This document shows positions 1 through 8,433 of a DNA stretch of 64,000 nt, piece by piece. The stretch is from Rhodoligotrophos sp. CJ14 (GTDB lineage Bacteria > Pseudomonadota > Alphaproteobacteria > Rhizobiales > Im1): NCBI RefSeq assembly GCF_038811545.1, contig NZ_CP133319.1, positions 4,352,001-4,416,000 on the forward strand. Direction: 5' to 3'. Numbering within the stretch: position 1 is the stretch's first letter; each line of letters begins with the position of its first letter. The position numbers were made by a program, and so were the translations under genes. The notes below the pieces were generated by a model, which was given only the letters and a program-made list of their open reading frames with translations, was not told where the DNA came from and searched no databases.

Positions 1-72
1 TCCGGCTCTGGGGCTGGTCATGATCAGGCACGTCAATGAGCAAGGGCACTGCTCTGGCATTGGCATGCTCGC

Positions 73-375
73 TCAGATTGCCAATAATACCGCGAAAATG
101 GCAATCACCACCAGCACCGCGAGGATCCATGGCCAAGTCCGCTGAAGGAATGAGCGGTCGGGCTCCTCGGTGGGCGTGCTCGTTTCATAATGCATTGCCG
201 CGGCGACCTCTGCTGGCCTGGGGGACATCCCGGCCGCCTCGTCGTCAGTGCCCAGCGGTGCTGCGGCCGGATCGCTGACCGCGACTTTGTCCCTGGTCCG
301 ACCGGCATCGATCTCGGCCCGGAGCATATCGGTGTTTGGGTTGGCCCGATCCTGTGGCGTTCTCTTATCGGCCAT
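73..375 (-). CDS. Small single-pass membrane protein, unknown function
   Basis: A 100-residue protein begins at the ATG at 375, which has a GGGAGG ribosome site just upstream; the open frame extends 14 codons further but without such a site. The first ~75 residues are polar and acidic and carry a TDMLRAEIDAGRT stretch that I recall from unnamed small proteins of Rhizobiales. The last ~20 residues form one hydrophobic helix (WILAVLVVIAIFAVLLAI), so it is probably a tail-anchored inner-membrane protein. It is transcribed away from the DUF6766 gene at 544. No catalytic motif is visible and I assign no function. Confidence 0.65.
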   Translation of the reverse strand: MADKRTPQDRANPNTDMLRAEIDAGRTRDKVAVSDPAAAPLGTDDEAAGMSPRPAEVAAAMHYETSTPTEEPDRSFLQRTWPWILAVLVVIAIFAVLLAI

Positions 376-543
376 CGCTGCCTCCCAGGCCCCGCTCACC
401 ATTGTCATGGCAAACAACGATTTCAGCGGTGGGCCGTTCCTTAGGACAGCATAATTTCAAGATACGCCGGATCCAACCACACGCCATGAGAGTTGTTGAA
501 GCATTCGGCGAAGCCAGGGCGCTTCATCCTCAAGGAGAGGCCA

Positions 544-951
544 ATGCGGTCTGTGTGGAAGGATTATAGTTACGGTTGGATTACGCTCGCGCTGTTTCTG
601 CTCACATTGACAGGACATTGGATATTTGGATGGTTTTCATATGTTAGCGAGCAGGCAGCGCATGGACAACCTGTTGAAGTCGGTGAATATACCATTCAGA
701 TGCTGCGAGATACTCTCGAGAACTGGCAGTCTGAATTTCTGCAGCTTCTCTGGCAGGTCGGCGGCCTCGCATTCCTGTTTTATCTGGGATCACCCCAATC
801 GAAGGAGGGGGATGACCGGATGGAAGCGAAGATCGAGGCTGTTTTGCGCGCGGTCGACCGCAATGCCGACCAGGTGATCGAAAAGATCGACACCGCCTAT
901 GCGGGCCGCCACACCGATCATCACTACATGCAGGAGCAGAAGGAGCCATAG
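544..951 (+). CDS. DUF6766 family membrane protein
   Basis: A 135-residue protein. The ATG at 544 is chosen because an AAGGAG site lies at 532-537; the frame is open from 493. Two hydrophobic helices are visible, at about residues 8-30 (WITLALFLLTLTGHWIFGWF) and 70-85 (LLWQVGGLAFLFYLG). They flank a periplasmic loop with a conserved-looking NWQSEFLQ segment, and a charged cytoplasmic tail follows. Order and length match DUF6766, a family of unknown function that I know from Rhizobiales and other soil bacteria. Family recognition is from memory and not tested by a search. Confidence 0.65.
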   Translation: MRSVWKDYSYGWITLALFLLTLTGHWIFGWFSYVSEQAAHGQPVEVGEYTIQMLRDTLENWQSEFLQLLWQVGGLAFLFYLGSPQSKEGDDRMEAKIEAVLRAVDRNADQVIEKIDTAYAGRHTDHHYMQEQKEP

Positions 952-1046
952 GCCCGTCTCTCTGCATCTGTCCTAAATATTATCCCAAGCGAATCTGCGC
1001 GGCAGACCTGCCAATCAGGTCCGCCGAGCGGATCGCGTTCTGATGA

Positions 1047-1409
1047 TCAATTGCAGTCCGCTTCCACGATCAGCTTTTCGATCTCGCTCTTTGCCGCCTC
1101 ATATTGCGGCCCGAGCGCTTCCTTTGGTGGGCACTGTCCGGCGGTGGCAGCCTTGGCTGAATCCCAAGCCGACTGAATTTCGGCCATTTGCGAGGGATCA
1201 CCTGGACAAGCATAATTGATCGCGTCGAAGAAGCGCTTCTCGAGATCCGCAGGCATGCCTGCTGCCTCCAGGCAGGAATCGAGAATGGCGAATTCCGGCG
1301 CGGCAAACTGCATGTCGCCCATCTGTGTCGTGTCCATGAAGGCCTGCGCAGATATGGGCGCCGCGGCTATCGCCAAGCAGGCAAGAACAAGACGCCTTAC
1401 CGGAAACAT
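1047..1409 (-). CDS. Small secreted cysteine-containing protein, unknown
   Basis: A 120-residue protein starting at the ATG at 1409, which follows a GGGAGGG ribosome site; codons upstream to 1466 are open but lack one. An N-terminal signal peptide (MFPVRRLVLACLAIAAAPISAQA) is predicted by eye. The mature part is about 97 residues and has four cysteines (in DSCLE, NYACPG, GQCPP and the C-terminal DCN), which could form two disulfides in the periplasm. I do not recognise the family. Its 3' end faces the DUF6766 gene, and the 95 bases between them contain a perfect GACCTG/CAGGTC hairpin (1005-1021) without a T-run. Confidence 0.6.
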   Translation of the reverse strand: MFPVRRLVLACLAIAAAPISAQAFMDTTQMGDMQFAAPEFAILDSCLEAAGMPADLEKRFFDAINYACPGDPSQMAEIQSAWDSAKAATAGQCPPKEALGPQYEAAKSEIEKLIVEADCN

Positions 1410-1600
1410 ATCAACCCTCCCATCGGTGTTCGTGAAATGACGCATACTGCGCCGTCCGTTGCCCACCGAGCCCGGAACGTTGCAGGCATGTTCTGACTTT
1501 ACGAAGCCTGCATTACGGCGCCAATGGCTTCTCGAAATCTATGCTAATTTTTCCCTTGTTTAGGTTTCATCGCACATGCCAGTGATCGGGGAGGCGCGGG

Positions 1601-2419
1601 ATGGCTGACAATGGGGAGAACTCGGGGATTTCACTTCGTACATTCACCGATGTGGATGTCTCTCCAGCACTTGCGGCCTATATTGCCGGTCTGGAAAGCT
1701 TCGATGCGATCCCACAGCTTCAGGATCTGAAAGGCATTGCCAGACAGCAGGTAACACCTGGTGCATCTGTTCTCGATGTCGGCTGCGGCTTTGGGCTCGA
1801 GACCGAGCGCCTGTTCGCCGCCGCTGCCCCAGACGGGCTGATTTGTGGCATCGACAAGAGCGCAGCCTTCATCACCGAGGCCAGACGGCGCGCGGCCGAA
1901 AAGGGCATGGATATCGCCTACGAGGTGGGTGATGCGACCGCCTTGCCTTATGCACGCCGGCAGTTCGATGTGGTGCGTGCCGAACGGTTGCTGATCTATC
2001 TCGACGATCCGCTTCTCGCGATCTCGGAGATGAAGCGCGTCATGCATCGCGGCGCCTTATTGGCGCTGATCGAGCCCGATCTGACCCTAATGTCGGTCAA
2101 TGTGCCGAACAGGGATCTCGTGCGGCGCATTCTAGCTCACGAGTGCGACACCGCGGTCCACAACAGCTGGCTGCCTGGCCGGCTCCGCGATATGCTGACT
2201 GGCGCCGGGTTCAAGGATGTGAGCCTTGCCACACGCGTGGTGGTATTCCCGCAGGACCTGGCAGTGCACTACTTTATCCCGATGGCGGAGCAGGCAGAGC
2301 GGGCTCGCAAGATCACGGCCGACGAACTTGCTGAATGGCGTGAAGCCCTAACCGCGCTCCACGCCCGCGAAGGATTGTTCTGCACAATCGGCTATTTCTT
2401 GTTCATGGCACGAGCTTGA
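1601..2419 (+). CDS. Class I SAM-dependent methyltransferase
   Basis: A 272-residue protein with a good ribosome site (GGGGAGG) before the ATG. Motif I of the Rossmann methyltransferase fold is clear at about residues 57-66 (VLDVGCGFGL), followed by an acidic residue after strand 2 (CGIDKS) and a motif-II/III region (DVVRAERLLIYLDDP). The latter suggests the Methyltransf_11/25 group acting on small molecules, quinones or lipids. The substrate cannot be told. Its TGA abuts the convergent stop of the next gene: the two stops together form TGATCA at 2417-2422. Confidence 0.85.
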   Translation: MADNGENSGISLRTFTDVDVSPALAAYIAGLESFDAIPQLQDLKGIARQQVTPGASVLDVGCGFGLETERLFAAAAPDGLICGIDKSAAFITEARRRAAEKGMDIAYEVGDATALPYARRQFDVVRAERLLIYLDDPLLAISEMKRVMHRGALLALIEPDLTLMSVNVPNRDLVRRILAHECDTAVHNSWLPGRLRDMLTGAGFKDVSLATRVVVFPQDLAVHYFIPMAEQAERARKITADELAEWREALTALHAREGLFCTIGYFLFMARA

Positions 2420-3361
2420 TCAGACGGCTGGCTTTCCGAGCCCCATGATGAAGCTGTCCTTCATGACGAGGGCGTGTGTGAGGCTCCATAGAATGAAGCC
2501 CGACGCCGGCGCCCGCACCTCGCCGATTGCATCCCCGAAAGTATTCTCGGCAATGGCCAGCACTTCGCCTCGCTCGATCTTCTGTCCGGGATTGACCTTG
2601 TAGCGATAGAACCCGTCTTGCGGTGCGGGGACCCACAGATATTCGTCAACGAAAACCGGCTCTCGTGATTTTGGCGGGGCCGAGGTGATCATGCCCAGAA
2701 GCTGTGCAACCCGAAGCACCCCGTTGAGGTGAAACTCCACATTCCGCTCCTCGATAATGCCGATGCGACCGGCTTCCGCAAAGGCCGCGTGCTGGCGGCG
2801 GGTGGCGCGGCCGGTGCAGCTGCGGCTGGGCTTTTCGAGATGCGAAGGATCAAGGCGCACGATCAGCTCCGCATCGAAACAGGCGGCGATCTCCACATTG
2901 CGCCGATCGAAACCCTCATCGCCCGTCTGCTGCGCCACCGTGAAATGCGAGACATTCTCGCAGAGATCGCCCCCGTGAAGATCGATCAGGCAATCCGCAT
3001 CTTTCGCCCAGTCCAGCAATGCCCAGGCGAGCTGTTCGGAGAACGTCCCATCCGGCCGGCCGGGAAAGCTGAAATTGATGTTCTTGTTGTCCACCGGACA
3101 GACATATTGCGAGCGCACGGGCACGGCTGGCAGATTGACCACCGGGATGATGTGGATCTCGCCAGCAAGATCCTCCGGCTTGAGCCGCCGCTGCAGCCGG
3201 ATGACCGCCTCGATGCTGGACGTTTCGTTCACATGCACGCCGGCGATGATCGCAAGCTTCGGACCTGGCTTGTGCCCCTTGATGATCACGGCGGGCCAGC
3301 GCCAGTCGGCAAGGGCGGGGAGGGGGAAAGAAATCTCTGTCCGATGGATTCCGGCATTCAT
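2420..3361 (-). CDS. Succinylglutamate desuccinylase/aspartoacylase-family deacylase
   Basis: A 313-residue zinc-dependent amide hydrolase of the AstE/AspA family. Likely zinc ligands are His43 and Glu46 (GVHVNE) and His129 (DLHGGD), the expected H-x-x-E plus distant H pattern. A PVDNKNINFSFPG segment matches the conserved NLNRxFPG region. Family members remove acyl groups from amino acids, for example N-acetyl-diaminobutyrate (DoeB/EutE), N-acetylaspartate or succinylglutamate. The start at 3361 is preferred over the open frame to 3394 because the family consensus begins there. It is divergent from an ectoine-type binding protein at 3466, so a role in processing an imported acylated amino acid is inferred. 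The motif differs from the usual HGDE of DoeB, so the exact substrate is open. Confidence 0.8.
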   Translation of the reverse strand: MNAGIHRTEISFPLPALADWRWPAVIIKGHKPGPKLAIIAGVHVNETSSIEAVIRLQRRLKPEDLAGEIHIIPVVNLPAVPVRSQYVCPVDNKNINFSFPGRPDGTFSEQLAWALLDWAKDADCLIDLHGGDLCENVSHFTVAQQTGDEGFDRRNVEIAACFDAELIVRLDPSHLEKPSRSCTGRATRRQHAAFAEAGRIGIIEERNVEFHLNGVLRVAQLLGMITSAPPKSREPVFVDEYLWVPAPQDGFYRYKVNPGQKIERGEVLAIAENTFGDAIGEVRAPASGFILWSLTHALVMKDSFIMGLGKPAV

Positions 3362-3404
3362 GGCAAGGCCCGTTTGTTCTATTGTGCAGTGCATCGGCGG
3401 CGAT

Positions 3405-3418
3405 CAGGACACGTCCTG
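3405..3418. promoter_or_regulatory. Perfect 6-2-6 palindrome in divergent intergenic region
   Basis: CAGGAC-AC-GTCCTG lies in the 104-base gap between the divergent deacylase (start 3361) and binding-protein (start 3466) genes. It is a candidate operator for a regulator controlling both directions. No regulator gene is adjacent, so the binding factor is unknown. Confidence 0.35.
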
Positions 3419-3465
3419 TGAGGCGCCGTCAAGCAGAGCAATGACAAAATGGGGAGCAAGAAAAC

Positions 3466-4338
3466 ATGTCGGTAACGCGTCGGCACCTGTTGGGTGCGAG
3501 CCTTTCTGCGGCCGCGCTCTTGACTTTGCCTGGACGGGCCAGGGCGGAGACTACGCTGGAGCGGATCAAGCGCACGGGCAAGGTCTCGGTGGGGATTGCC
3601 AATGAGCGGCCATATGGCTTCGTTGACACCAGCGGCAAATTGGTTGGCGCGGTGCCGGATGTGATCCTGGCAGCACTCGAGCCGCATGGGGTGAAGGAAA
3701 TGCAGGCCGAGATCGTGGAATTCAATGCCACCATTCCCGGCCTCAATGCCAACCGCTTCGATATCATCGGCGCCGGAATGTACATCACGCCGCCGCGTTG
3801 CCAGGCGATCGCCTTCACCAACCCCGTGACCCGGGCGGGCTACGGCTTCGTGGCCCTCAAGGGCAATCCCAAGGGGCTGCACAGCATCGCTGATCTTGCA
3901 AAGCACGAGGATGCCATCGTCGGCACCCAGAATGGCTCGGCCCAGGTCGGAGAGCTCGACAAGGCGGGGGTGCCGAAGGACCGGATCGTGCTTTATGCCA
4001 ACGCCACCGAGGCCTTGGCGGGTCTCAAGGCGCATCGCTCCGACGTGATCTACTTCCCAGGTCTCGAGCTCGGCGATCTGCTCAAGACCGCCAATGATCC
4101 GGAGGTTGAGCGCGTTGAGCCCTTCGAGCAGGTGGTCGGCCCCGATGGCAAGCCGCAATATGGCTATTCCGCCATGGGCCTGCGCAAGGCCGATACCGAC
4201 CTGAAGCAGGTGCTCGACGAGGAGATTGCCAAGATGCTCGCATCTGGCCGGCTTCTCGAAATCATCTCCAAATATGGCTATGGCCAGGACGAGCTGCCGA
4301 CGGCAGAGGATACCGCTGAGCGTCTCTGCAAGGCCTGA
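3466..4338 (+). CDS. Ectoine/polar amino acid ABC transporter substrate-binding protein (EhuB-like)
   Basis: A 290-residue periplasmic solute-binding protein of the SBP_bac_3 family. The signal sequence has a twin arginine (TRRHLLGA) and likely ends at ARA, residue 27. Segments resembling EhuB of the ectoine/hydroxyectoine system are visible: VGIANERPYGF near residue 42, FDIIGAGMYITPPRC near residue 100, and ALKGNPKGLHSIADL. The EhuB likeness is from recalled family patterns; substrates of this subfamily also include other polar amino acids. It begins a gene set with two permeases directly behind it (10-base gap, then an ATGA overlap). Confidence 0.8.
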   Translation: MSVTRRHLLGASLSAAALLTLPGRARAETTLERIKRTGKVSVGIANERPYGFVDTSGKLVGAVPDVILAALEPHGVKEMQAEIVEFNATIPGLNANRFDIIGAGMYITPPRCQAIAFTNPVTRAGYGFVALKGNPKGLHSIADLAKHEDAIVGTQNGSAQVGELDKAGVPKDRIVLYANATEALAGLKAHRSDVIYFPGLELGDLLKTANDPEVERVEPFEQVVGPDGKPQYGYSAMGLRKADTDLKQVLDEEIAKMLASGRLLEIISKYGYGQDELPTAEDTAERLCKA

Positions 4339-4347
4339 GCCCAGGCC

Positions 4348-5016
4348 GTGCCTCAAGTTGCTGAAACCGCGCTGGCCCTGCTGCCGCAGCTCCTGAAAGG
4401 GGCTGCGGTAACCCTGCAAATCACTCTGCTCTCGGCAGTGCTGGCGCTTGTTTTGTCTTTTCTGGTCGCGGCGGCCCGCGCAGCGCCTTGGGCGCCTCTG
4501 CGGCTGCTGACGGTTGCCTATGTGGAGGTCCTCCGTGGCACCTCGGCGATCGTGCAGCTGTTCTATCTGTTCTTCATCCTGCCGAGCTTCGGAATCAGCC
4601 TCTCGCCCATGACCACGGCGGTGCTGGGACTTGCCATGAACTTCTCCGCCTTCGGCTCGGAGGTGGTGCGCAGCGGGCTGGAAGCGGTCGCGCGGGGCCA
4701 GCGCGAGGCCGCCGCCGCTCTCGGGATGAACCGGCTGCAGGCCTATTTCCTTGTGGTGCTGCCCCAGGCCGTGGTGATCATGCTGCCCTCCTTCGGCAAT
4801 ATGCTCATCGATCTGATAAAGGCCTCCTCGCTCGTCTCCCTCATCACGATCACCGAGCTCACCTTCGCCGGACGGCAGATGGTGGTGACGACCGGCCAAC
4901 CCTTCACCGTCTGGGGCCTCGTGCTGCTCATCTATTTCTTGATGGCCTATCCCTTGACCTGGATGGTGCGCGCACTGGAGCGGCGCGCGGCGCGCTTCCG
5001 TGGGAGCCCCGCATGA
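4348..5016 (+). CDS. Amino acid ABC transporter permease (EhuC/HisM-type)
   Basis: A 222-residue inner-membrane permease of the His/Glu/Gln/ectoine group. It starts at a GTG only 9 bases after the binding-protein stop, so translation is probably coupled. About five hydrophobic helices are visible. The EAA loop reads SGLEAVARGQREAAAALGMN and ends in LPQAVVIMLP, the surface that docks on the ATPase. RGTSAIVQLFYLFF is the conserved RGTPxLVQLFF region of this family. The TGA overlaps the ATG of the next permease (ATGA at 5013-5016). Confidence 0.85.
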   Translation: MPQVAETALALLPQLLKGAAVTLQITLLSAVLALVLSFLVAAARAAPWAPLRLLTVAYVEVLRGTSAIVQLFYLFFILPSFGISLSPMTTAVLGLAMNFSAFGSEVVRSGLEAVARGQREAAAALGMNRLQAYFLVVLPQAVVIMLPSFGNMLIDLIKASSLVSLITITELTFAGRQMVVTTGQPFTVWGLVLLIYFLMAYPLTWMVRALERRAARFRGSPA

Positions 5017-5717
5017 TCGATCCCAATTTCATGGCCGAGATCCTGCCGGAACTGCTGCGCGGCCTCGTCGTCACGCTTCAGGCAACTTTCGGCGGATTTG
5101 CGATCGCGCTCATCGTTGGCCTTCTGCTGGACTTGGGCCGCCGCTCGGGCAGCAAAATGGTCCGCCGCCTTTGCGATGGTTATATCGCCGTCATGCGCTG
5201 CACGCCGCTCTTGGTGCAGCTCTATTTCGTGTTCTACGTGCTTCCCGCCTATGGCGTGCGGTTCGGCGCTTTGGCCACGGGCATATTGGTGCTGGGGCTT
5301 CATATCGGCGCCTACCTCGCCGAGGTCTATCGGGCAGGAATTGATGCGATCGGCAAGGGCCAATGGGAGGCCGCCAAGGCGCTTGGTCTCTCCTGGCCCG
5401 TGACCTGGGCCAAGGTGATCCTGCCGCAAGCCTTGCCGCCAATGTTGCCCCCGCTTGGCAATTTTCTCATTGGCCTTTTCAAGGAGACGCCGCTCCTTGC
5501 CGCGATCACCGTGATCGACGTGTTTGGCGCCGCGAACAATATCGCCGGCCAGACCTATCGCTACAACGAGCCTTATACGGCTGCCGCTTTGATCCTGCTG
5601 GTGGTGAGCCTGATCGCGGCCTACGGGGTCAACCGCCTGGAGCGCTTCGTGAACCGCTCGCGCAGGGCCAAAGGTGAGGTTGCGCTGACCACTGCGGACC
5701 GGCCGCCGGTGCTCTAG
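5013..5717 (+). CDS. Amino acid ABC transporter permease (EhuD-type)
   Basis: A 234-residue second permease, starting at the ATG that overlaps the upstream stop; the longer open frame back to 4488 is antecedent noise inside the first permease. The conserved RCTPLLVQLYFVFY segment and the EAA loop (GIDAIGKGQWEAAKALGLS, then ILPQALPPMLPP) are clear. With its neighbour it would form the heterodimeric channel. No ATP-binding subunit gene is found nearby, so the complex must borrow one encoded elsewhere. Its TAG overlaps the stop of the convergent dehydrogenase within a shared CTAG at 5714-5717. Confidence 0.85.
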   Translation: MIDPNFMAEILPELLRGLVVTLQATFGGFAIALIVGLLLDLGRRSGSKMVRRLCDGYIAVMRCTPLLVQLYFVFYVLPAYGVRFGALATGILVLGLHIGAYLAEVYRAGIDAIGKGQWEAAKALGLSWPVTWAKVILPQALPPMLPPLGNFLIGLFKETPLLAAITVIDVFGAANNIAGQTYRYNEPYTAAALILLVVSLIAAYGVNRLERFVNRSRRAKGEVALTTADRPPVL

Positions 5718-7150
5718 AGAATGTTGAGCGTCACCACTTTGTTGACGAGATAATCATCCATGGCCTCGCTGCCGCCTTCTGAGCCATAGCCGGAGTCCTT
5801 GACGCCCCCGAACGGTACCTCGATCATGCCGAGTCCCTGATGGTTGATCGACACCATGCCGCTCTCGATGTCGCGGGCGATGTCGGCGGCGATGCGGGCC
5901 GAACGGGTATAGGCATAAGCCGTGAGCCCATAGGCGAGGCGGTTCGCTTCCGCCATGGCCTCATCATAGCTGGAGAAGCGCAGGATCGGCAGCACCGGGC
6001 CGAACGGCTCTTCGTTCATGATCCGCGCCGTAATCGGCACCTCCGTCAAGACCGTGGGCGCGAAGAAATAACCCGCATTGCCGATGCGCTTGCCGCCCGT
6101 GCGCAGTCGCGCGCCCTTCCCAACCGCGTCCGCCACATAGGCCTCCATGGCATCGAGCCGCCGACTATTGGCGAGCGGGCCCATTTCAATACCGGGCTCG
6201 AGACCATCCCCGACCTTCACCTCCTCCGCCGCGGTCACGAACGCATCGACGAACCGGTCATAGAGGCCATCCTGCACCAGGAGGCGCGAGGGCGACGTGC
6301 AGGTCTGCCCCGCATTGCGGAACTTGCGGCTGACCAGAATGTCGATGGCTGAGGGGAGATCCGCATCATCGAACACCAGCACCGGCGAATGTCCGCCAAG
6401 CTCCATGGTCACCCGCTTCATATGGCGGCCGGCAAGGGATGCGAGATGCTTGCCAACCACCGTGGATCCCGTGAACGAGATCTTGCGGATGGTGGGGTGC
6501 GGGATGAGATATTCGGTGATCATCGCTGGCACGCCGAAGACCAGATTGACGACGCCGGCGGGCACACCCGCATCGTAAAACGCCTGAACCAGGGCGGCAC
6601 AGCTTGCTGGTGTCTCCTCCGGTCCCTTGAGGATCACCGAGCACCCGCAGGCAAGCGCCGCCGAAACCTTGCGCACCGCCTGATTGATTGGAAAGTTCCA
6701 GGGCGTGAAGGCCGCAACCGGCCCCACCGGCTCCTTCACCACATATTGCTGAACATGCTCAGCGCGCGATGGCACGATCTTGCCATAGGCGCGGCGGCCT
6801 TCTTCCGCAAACCAGTCGATGGTGTCGGCCCCGCGCAGCACCTCTGCATGAGAATCCGCAAGCGGCTTGCCTTGTTCGAGCGTCATCAGGCGAGCCACGT
6901 CATCGGCGCGCTCCCGCAGGAGATCGGCCGCCTTCCGCATCATCTTGTAGCGATCATAGGCCGAGATCCGCCGCCATGTACGGAACCCCTTTTCCACCGC
7001 CTCGAGCGCACGGTCCAGATCTGCGATATCGGCATGGGCGACCGTGCCCAGCACTGCGCCAGTGGCAGGATTGAGCACCTTGCCGCTGGCGCCATTGGCG
7101 CTGCGAGTCCAGGTGCCATCTATGTAGAGCAGAATATCGGGATACATCAT
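5714..7150 (-). CDS. NAD(P)-dependent succinate-semialdehyde dehydrogenase family protein
   Basis: A 478-residue aldehyde dehydrogenase of the GabD-like group. Catalytic residues are all present: Asn152 (WNFP), Lys175, general base Glu250 (MELGGHSP) and nucleophile Cys284 (AGQTCTSPSR). The start at 7150 (MMYPDILLYIDG) gives the normal family length; 84 further upstream codons are open but unlike the family. GabD-like enzymes oxidise succinate semialdehyde, and the DoeC members of ectoine degradation act on aspartate semialdehyde. The convergent position beside an ectoine-type uptake system makes a catabolic role plausible, but the substrate is inferred. Confidence 0.85.
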   Translation of the reverse strand: MMYPDILLYIDGTWTRSANGASGKVLNPATGAVLGTVAHADIADLDRALEAVEKGFRTWRRISAYDRYKMMRKAADLLRERADDVARLMTLEQGKPLADSHAEVLRGADTIDWFAEEGRRAYGKIVPSRAEHVQQYVVKEPVGPVAAFTPWNFPINQAVRKVSAALACGCSVILKGPEETPASCAALVQAFYDAGVPAGVVNLVFGVPAMITEYLIPHPTIRKISFTGSTVVGKHLASLAGRHMKRVTMELGGHSPVLVFDDADLPSAIDILVSRKFRNAGQTCTSPSRLLVQDGLYDRFVDAFVTAAEEVKVGDGLEPGIEMGPLANSRRLDAMEAYVADAVGKGARLRTGGKRIGNAGYFFAPTVLTEVPITARIMNEEPFGPVLPILRFSSYDEAMAEANRLAYGLTAYAYTRSARIAADIARDIESGMVSINHQGLGMIEVPFGGVKDSGYGSEGGSEAMDDYLVNKVVTLNIL

Positions 7151-7380
7151 CGGGTCCGTTCTGATCGCATTTAAGCCTGCGACCGAAGCATAGGGCGTGT
7201 GTGCGCGGATTATAGGAAGTGCCGGCCGGTTGCAAAGAGATGCGCCATGCGAAAGCTGCGGATGCACTGATGCAGGAAATGCATGGCTTGTCTGAGACGG
7301 CCGAGGTGACTTTGGCGGGTCTTGCCGGGGGACGTCCAATCGGATCCAATGATGGCCACAAGCCGACTGGGGTGACGGGA

Positions 7381-8388
7381 ATGCTGAGCGACGAAGCAAC
7401 ATCGAACAAGCCGATGCTCAACCGGCTGGATGTGCTTGCCAATGAAGCGCTCACCCGCTGGGAGCTTCCCGCTGGCGCCCATGCAAGGCTGATCAACCTC
7501 TCGGAAAACGCGACCTATCTCGTTGGGGCCCCCTGCGGCTTTCGCTCGATTCTCCGCGTTCACCGTGAGGGATACCACTCGCGCAACGCCATTGCCTGCG
7601 AGCTCGAATGGCTGCGAGCGCTGAAGTCTGATGGCGGCGTCTTAACCCCTGATGTCATTGCCGGCCGCGATGGCGAGCTCATTCAGACCTGCGCGGTTTC
7701 CGGACTTGCAGGCGAGCGGCATACGGTGATGTTTGCCTTCATCGAGGGAAGCGAGCCCGATCCCGACCACGACCTTGCGCGATCCTTCGAGGAGCTTGGC
7801 GAGATCGCGGCGCGCACGCATCTCCATTCTCAAACCTGGCCCAAGCCAGAGGGCTTCGAGAGGCTCGTCTGGGATGTGGACGCGGTATTCGGATCAACCC
7901 CGACCTGGGGCAATTGGCGCGACGGTCCGAATGTGGACGGCAGCCTACGGCCCGTTCTGGAGAAGGCTGAAGAGGTGATCCGGCATCGCCTCCACGCATT
8001 CGGCAAGGACCCCGACCGCTATGGGCTGATCCATGCGGACATGCGGCTTGCCAATCTGTTGATCGACAATGGCGTGACCCGCCTCATCGATTTCGACGAT
8101 TGCGGCTTCAGTTGGTTTCTCTACGACTTCGCCGCGACCATTTCCTTCATCGAGGACCACCCGCAGGTGCCCCGCCTGAAGGAGGCCTGGGTGAGAGGCT
8201 ATCGTAAGGTAAGAGCGCTTTCGGCCGAAGAGGAGGCAGAGCTCGATACCTTCATCATGCTGCGCCGGATGGCGCTTCTTGCCTGGATCGGCTCGCACGC
8301 GGAGGTGCCCTATGCGCGCGAGCTCAGCCCCCATTTTGCCCAGGGCACAGCCAAGCTGGCGCAAACATATCTGAGCCGTTTTTCTTGA
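7381..8388 (+). CDS. APH-fold small-molecule phosphotransferase
   Basis: A 335-residue protein of the aminoglycoside phosphotransferase/choline kinase/homoserine kinase II fold. The catalytic loop has His218-x-Asp220 with Asn225 (HADMRLAN), and the metal-binding segment is IDFDDCG with Asp237. The ATG at 7381 follows a GGGTGACGGGA stretch and gives a normal length; the frame is open back to 7219. Such kinases phosphorylate hydroxyl groups of amino alcohols and amino acids (for example hydroxylysine or homoserine) and rarely act as resistance enzymes. It is divergent from the dehydrogenase at 7150 and may belong to the same catabolic unit. Confidence 0.75.
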   Translation: MLSDEATSNKPMLNRLDVLANEALTRWELPAGAHARLINLSENATYLVGAPCGFRSILRVHREGYHSRNAIACELEWLRALKSDGGVLTPDVIAGRDGELIQTCAVSGLAGERHTVMFAFIEGSEPDPDHDLARSFEELGEIAARTHLHSQTWPKPEGFERLVWDVDAVFGSTPTWGNWRDGPNVDGSLRPVLEKAEEVIRHRLHAFGKDPDRYGLIHADMRLANLLIDNGVTRLIDFDDCGFSWFLYDFAATISFIEDHPQVPRLKEAWVRGYRKVRALSAEEEAELDTFIMLRRMALLAWIGSHAEVPYARELSPHFAQGTAKLAQTYLSRFS

Positions 8389-8433
8389 CAGCGCACCTCA
8401 GCAGCCTGCTCTAATCCGCTGAGATGGCGATAA

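Noticed and set aside
998-1026. GACCTG/CAGGTC hairpin between two convergent small genes as a terminator
   Set aside because: Perfect stem but no T-run on either strand, so termination cannot be supported.
3379-4899. Long minus-strand open frame (506 codons) opposite the binding protein and first permease
   Set aside because: It mirrors the codon pattern of the real genes, is rich in His/Gln/Gly/Asp and has no family likeness.
4488-5012. N-terminal extension of the second permease frame
   Set aside because: It lies inside the first permease in another frame; the ATG at 5013 overlapping the upstream stop is the real start.
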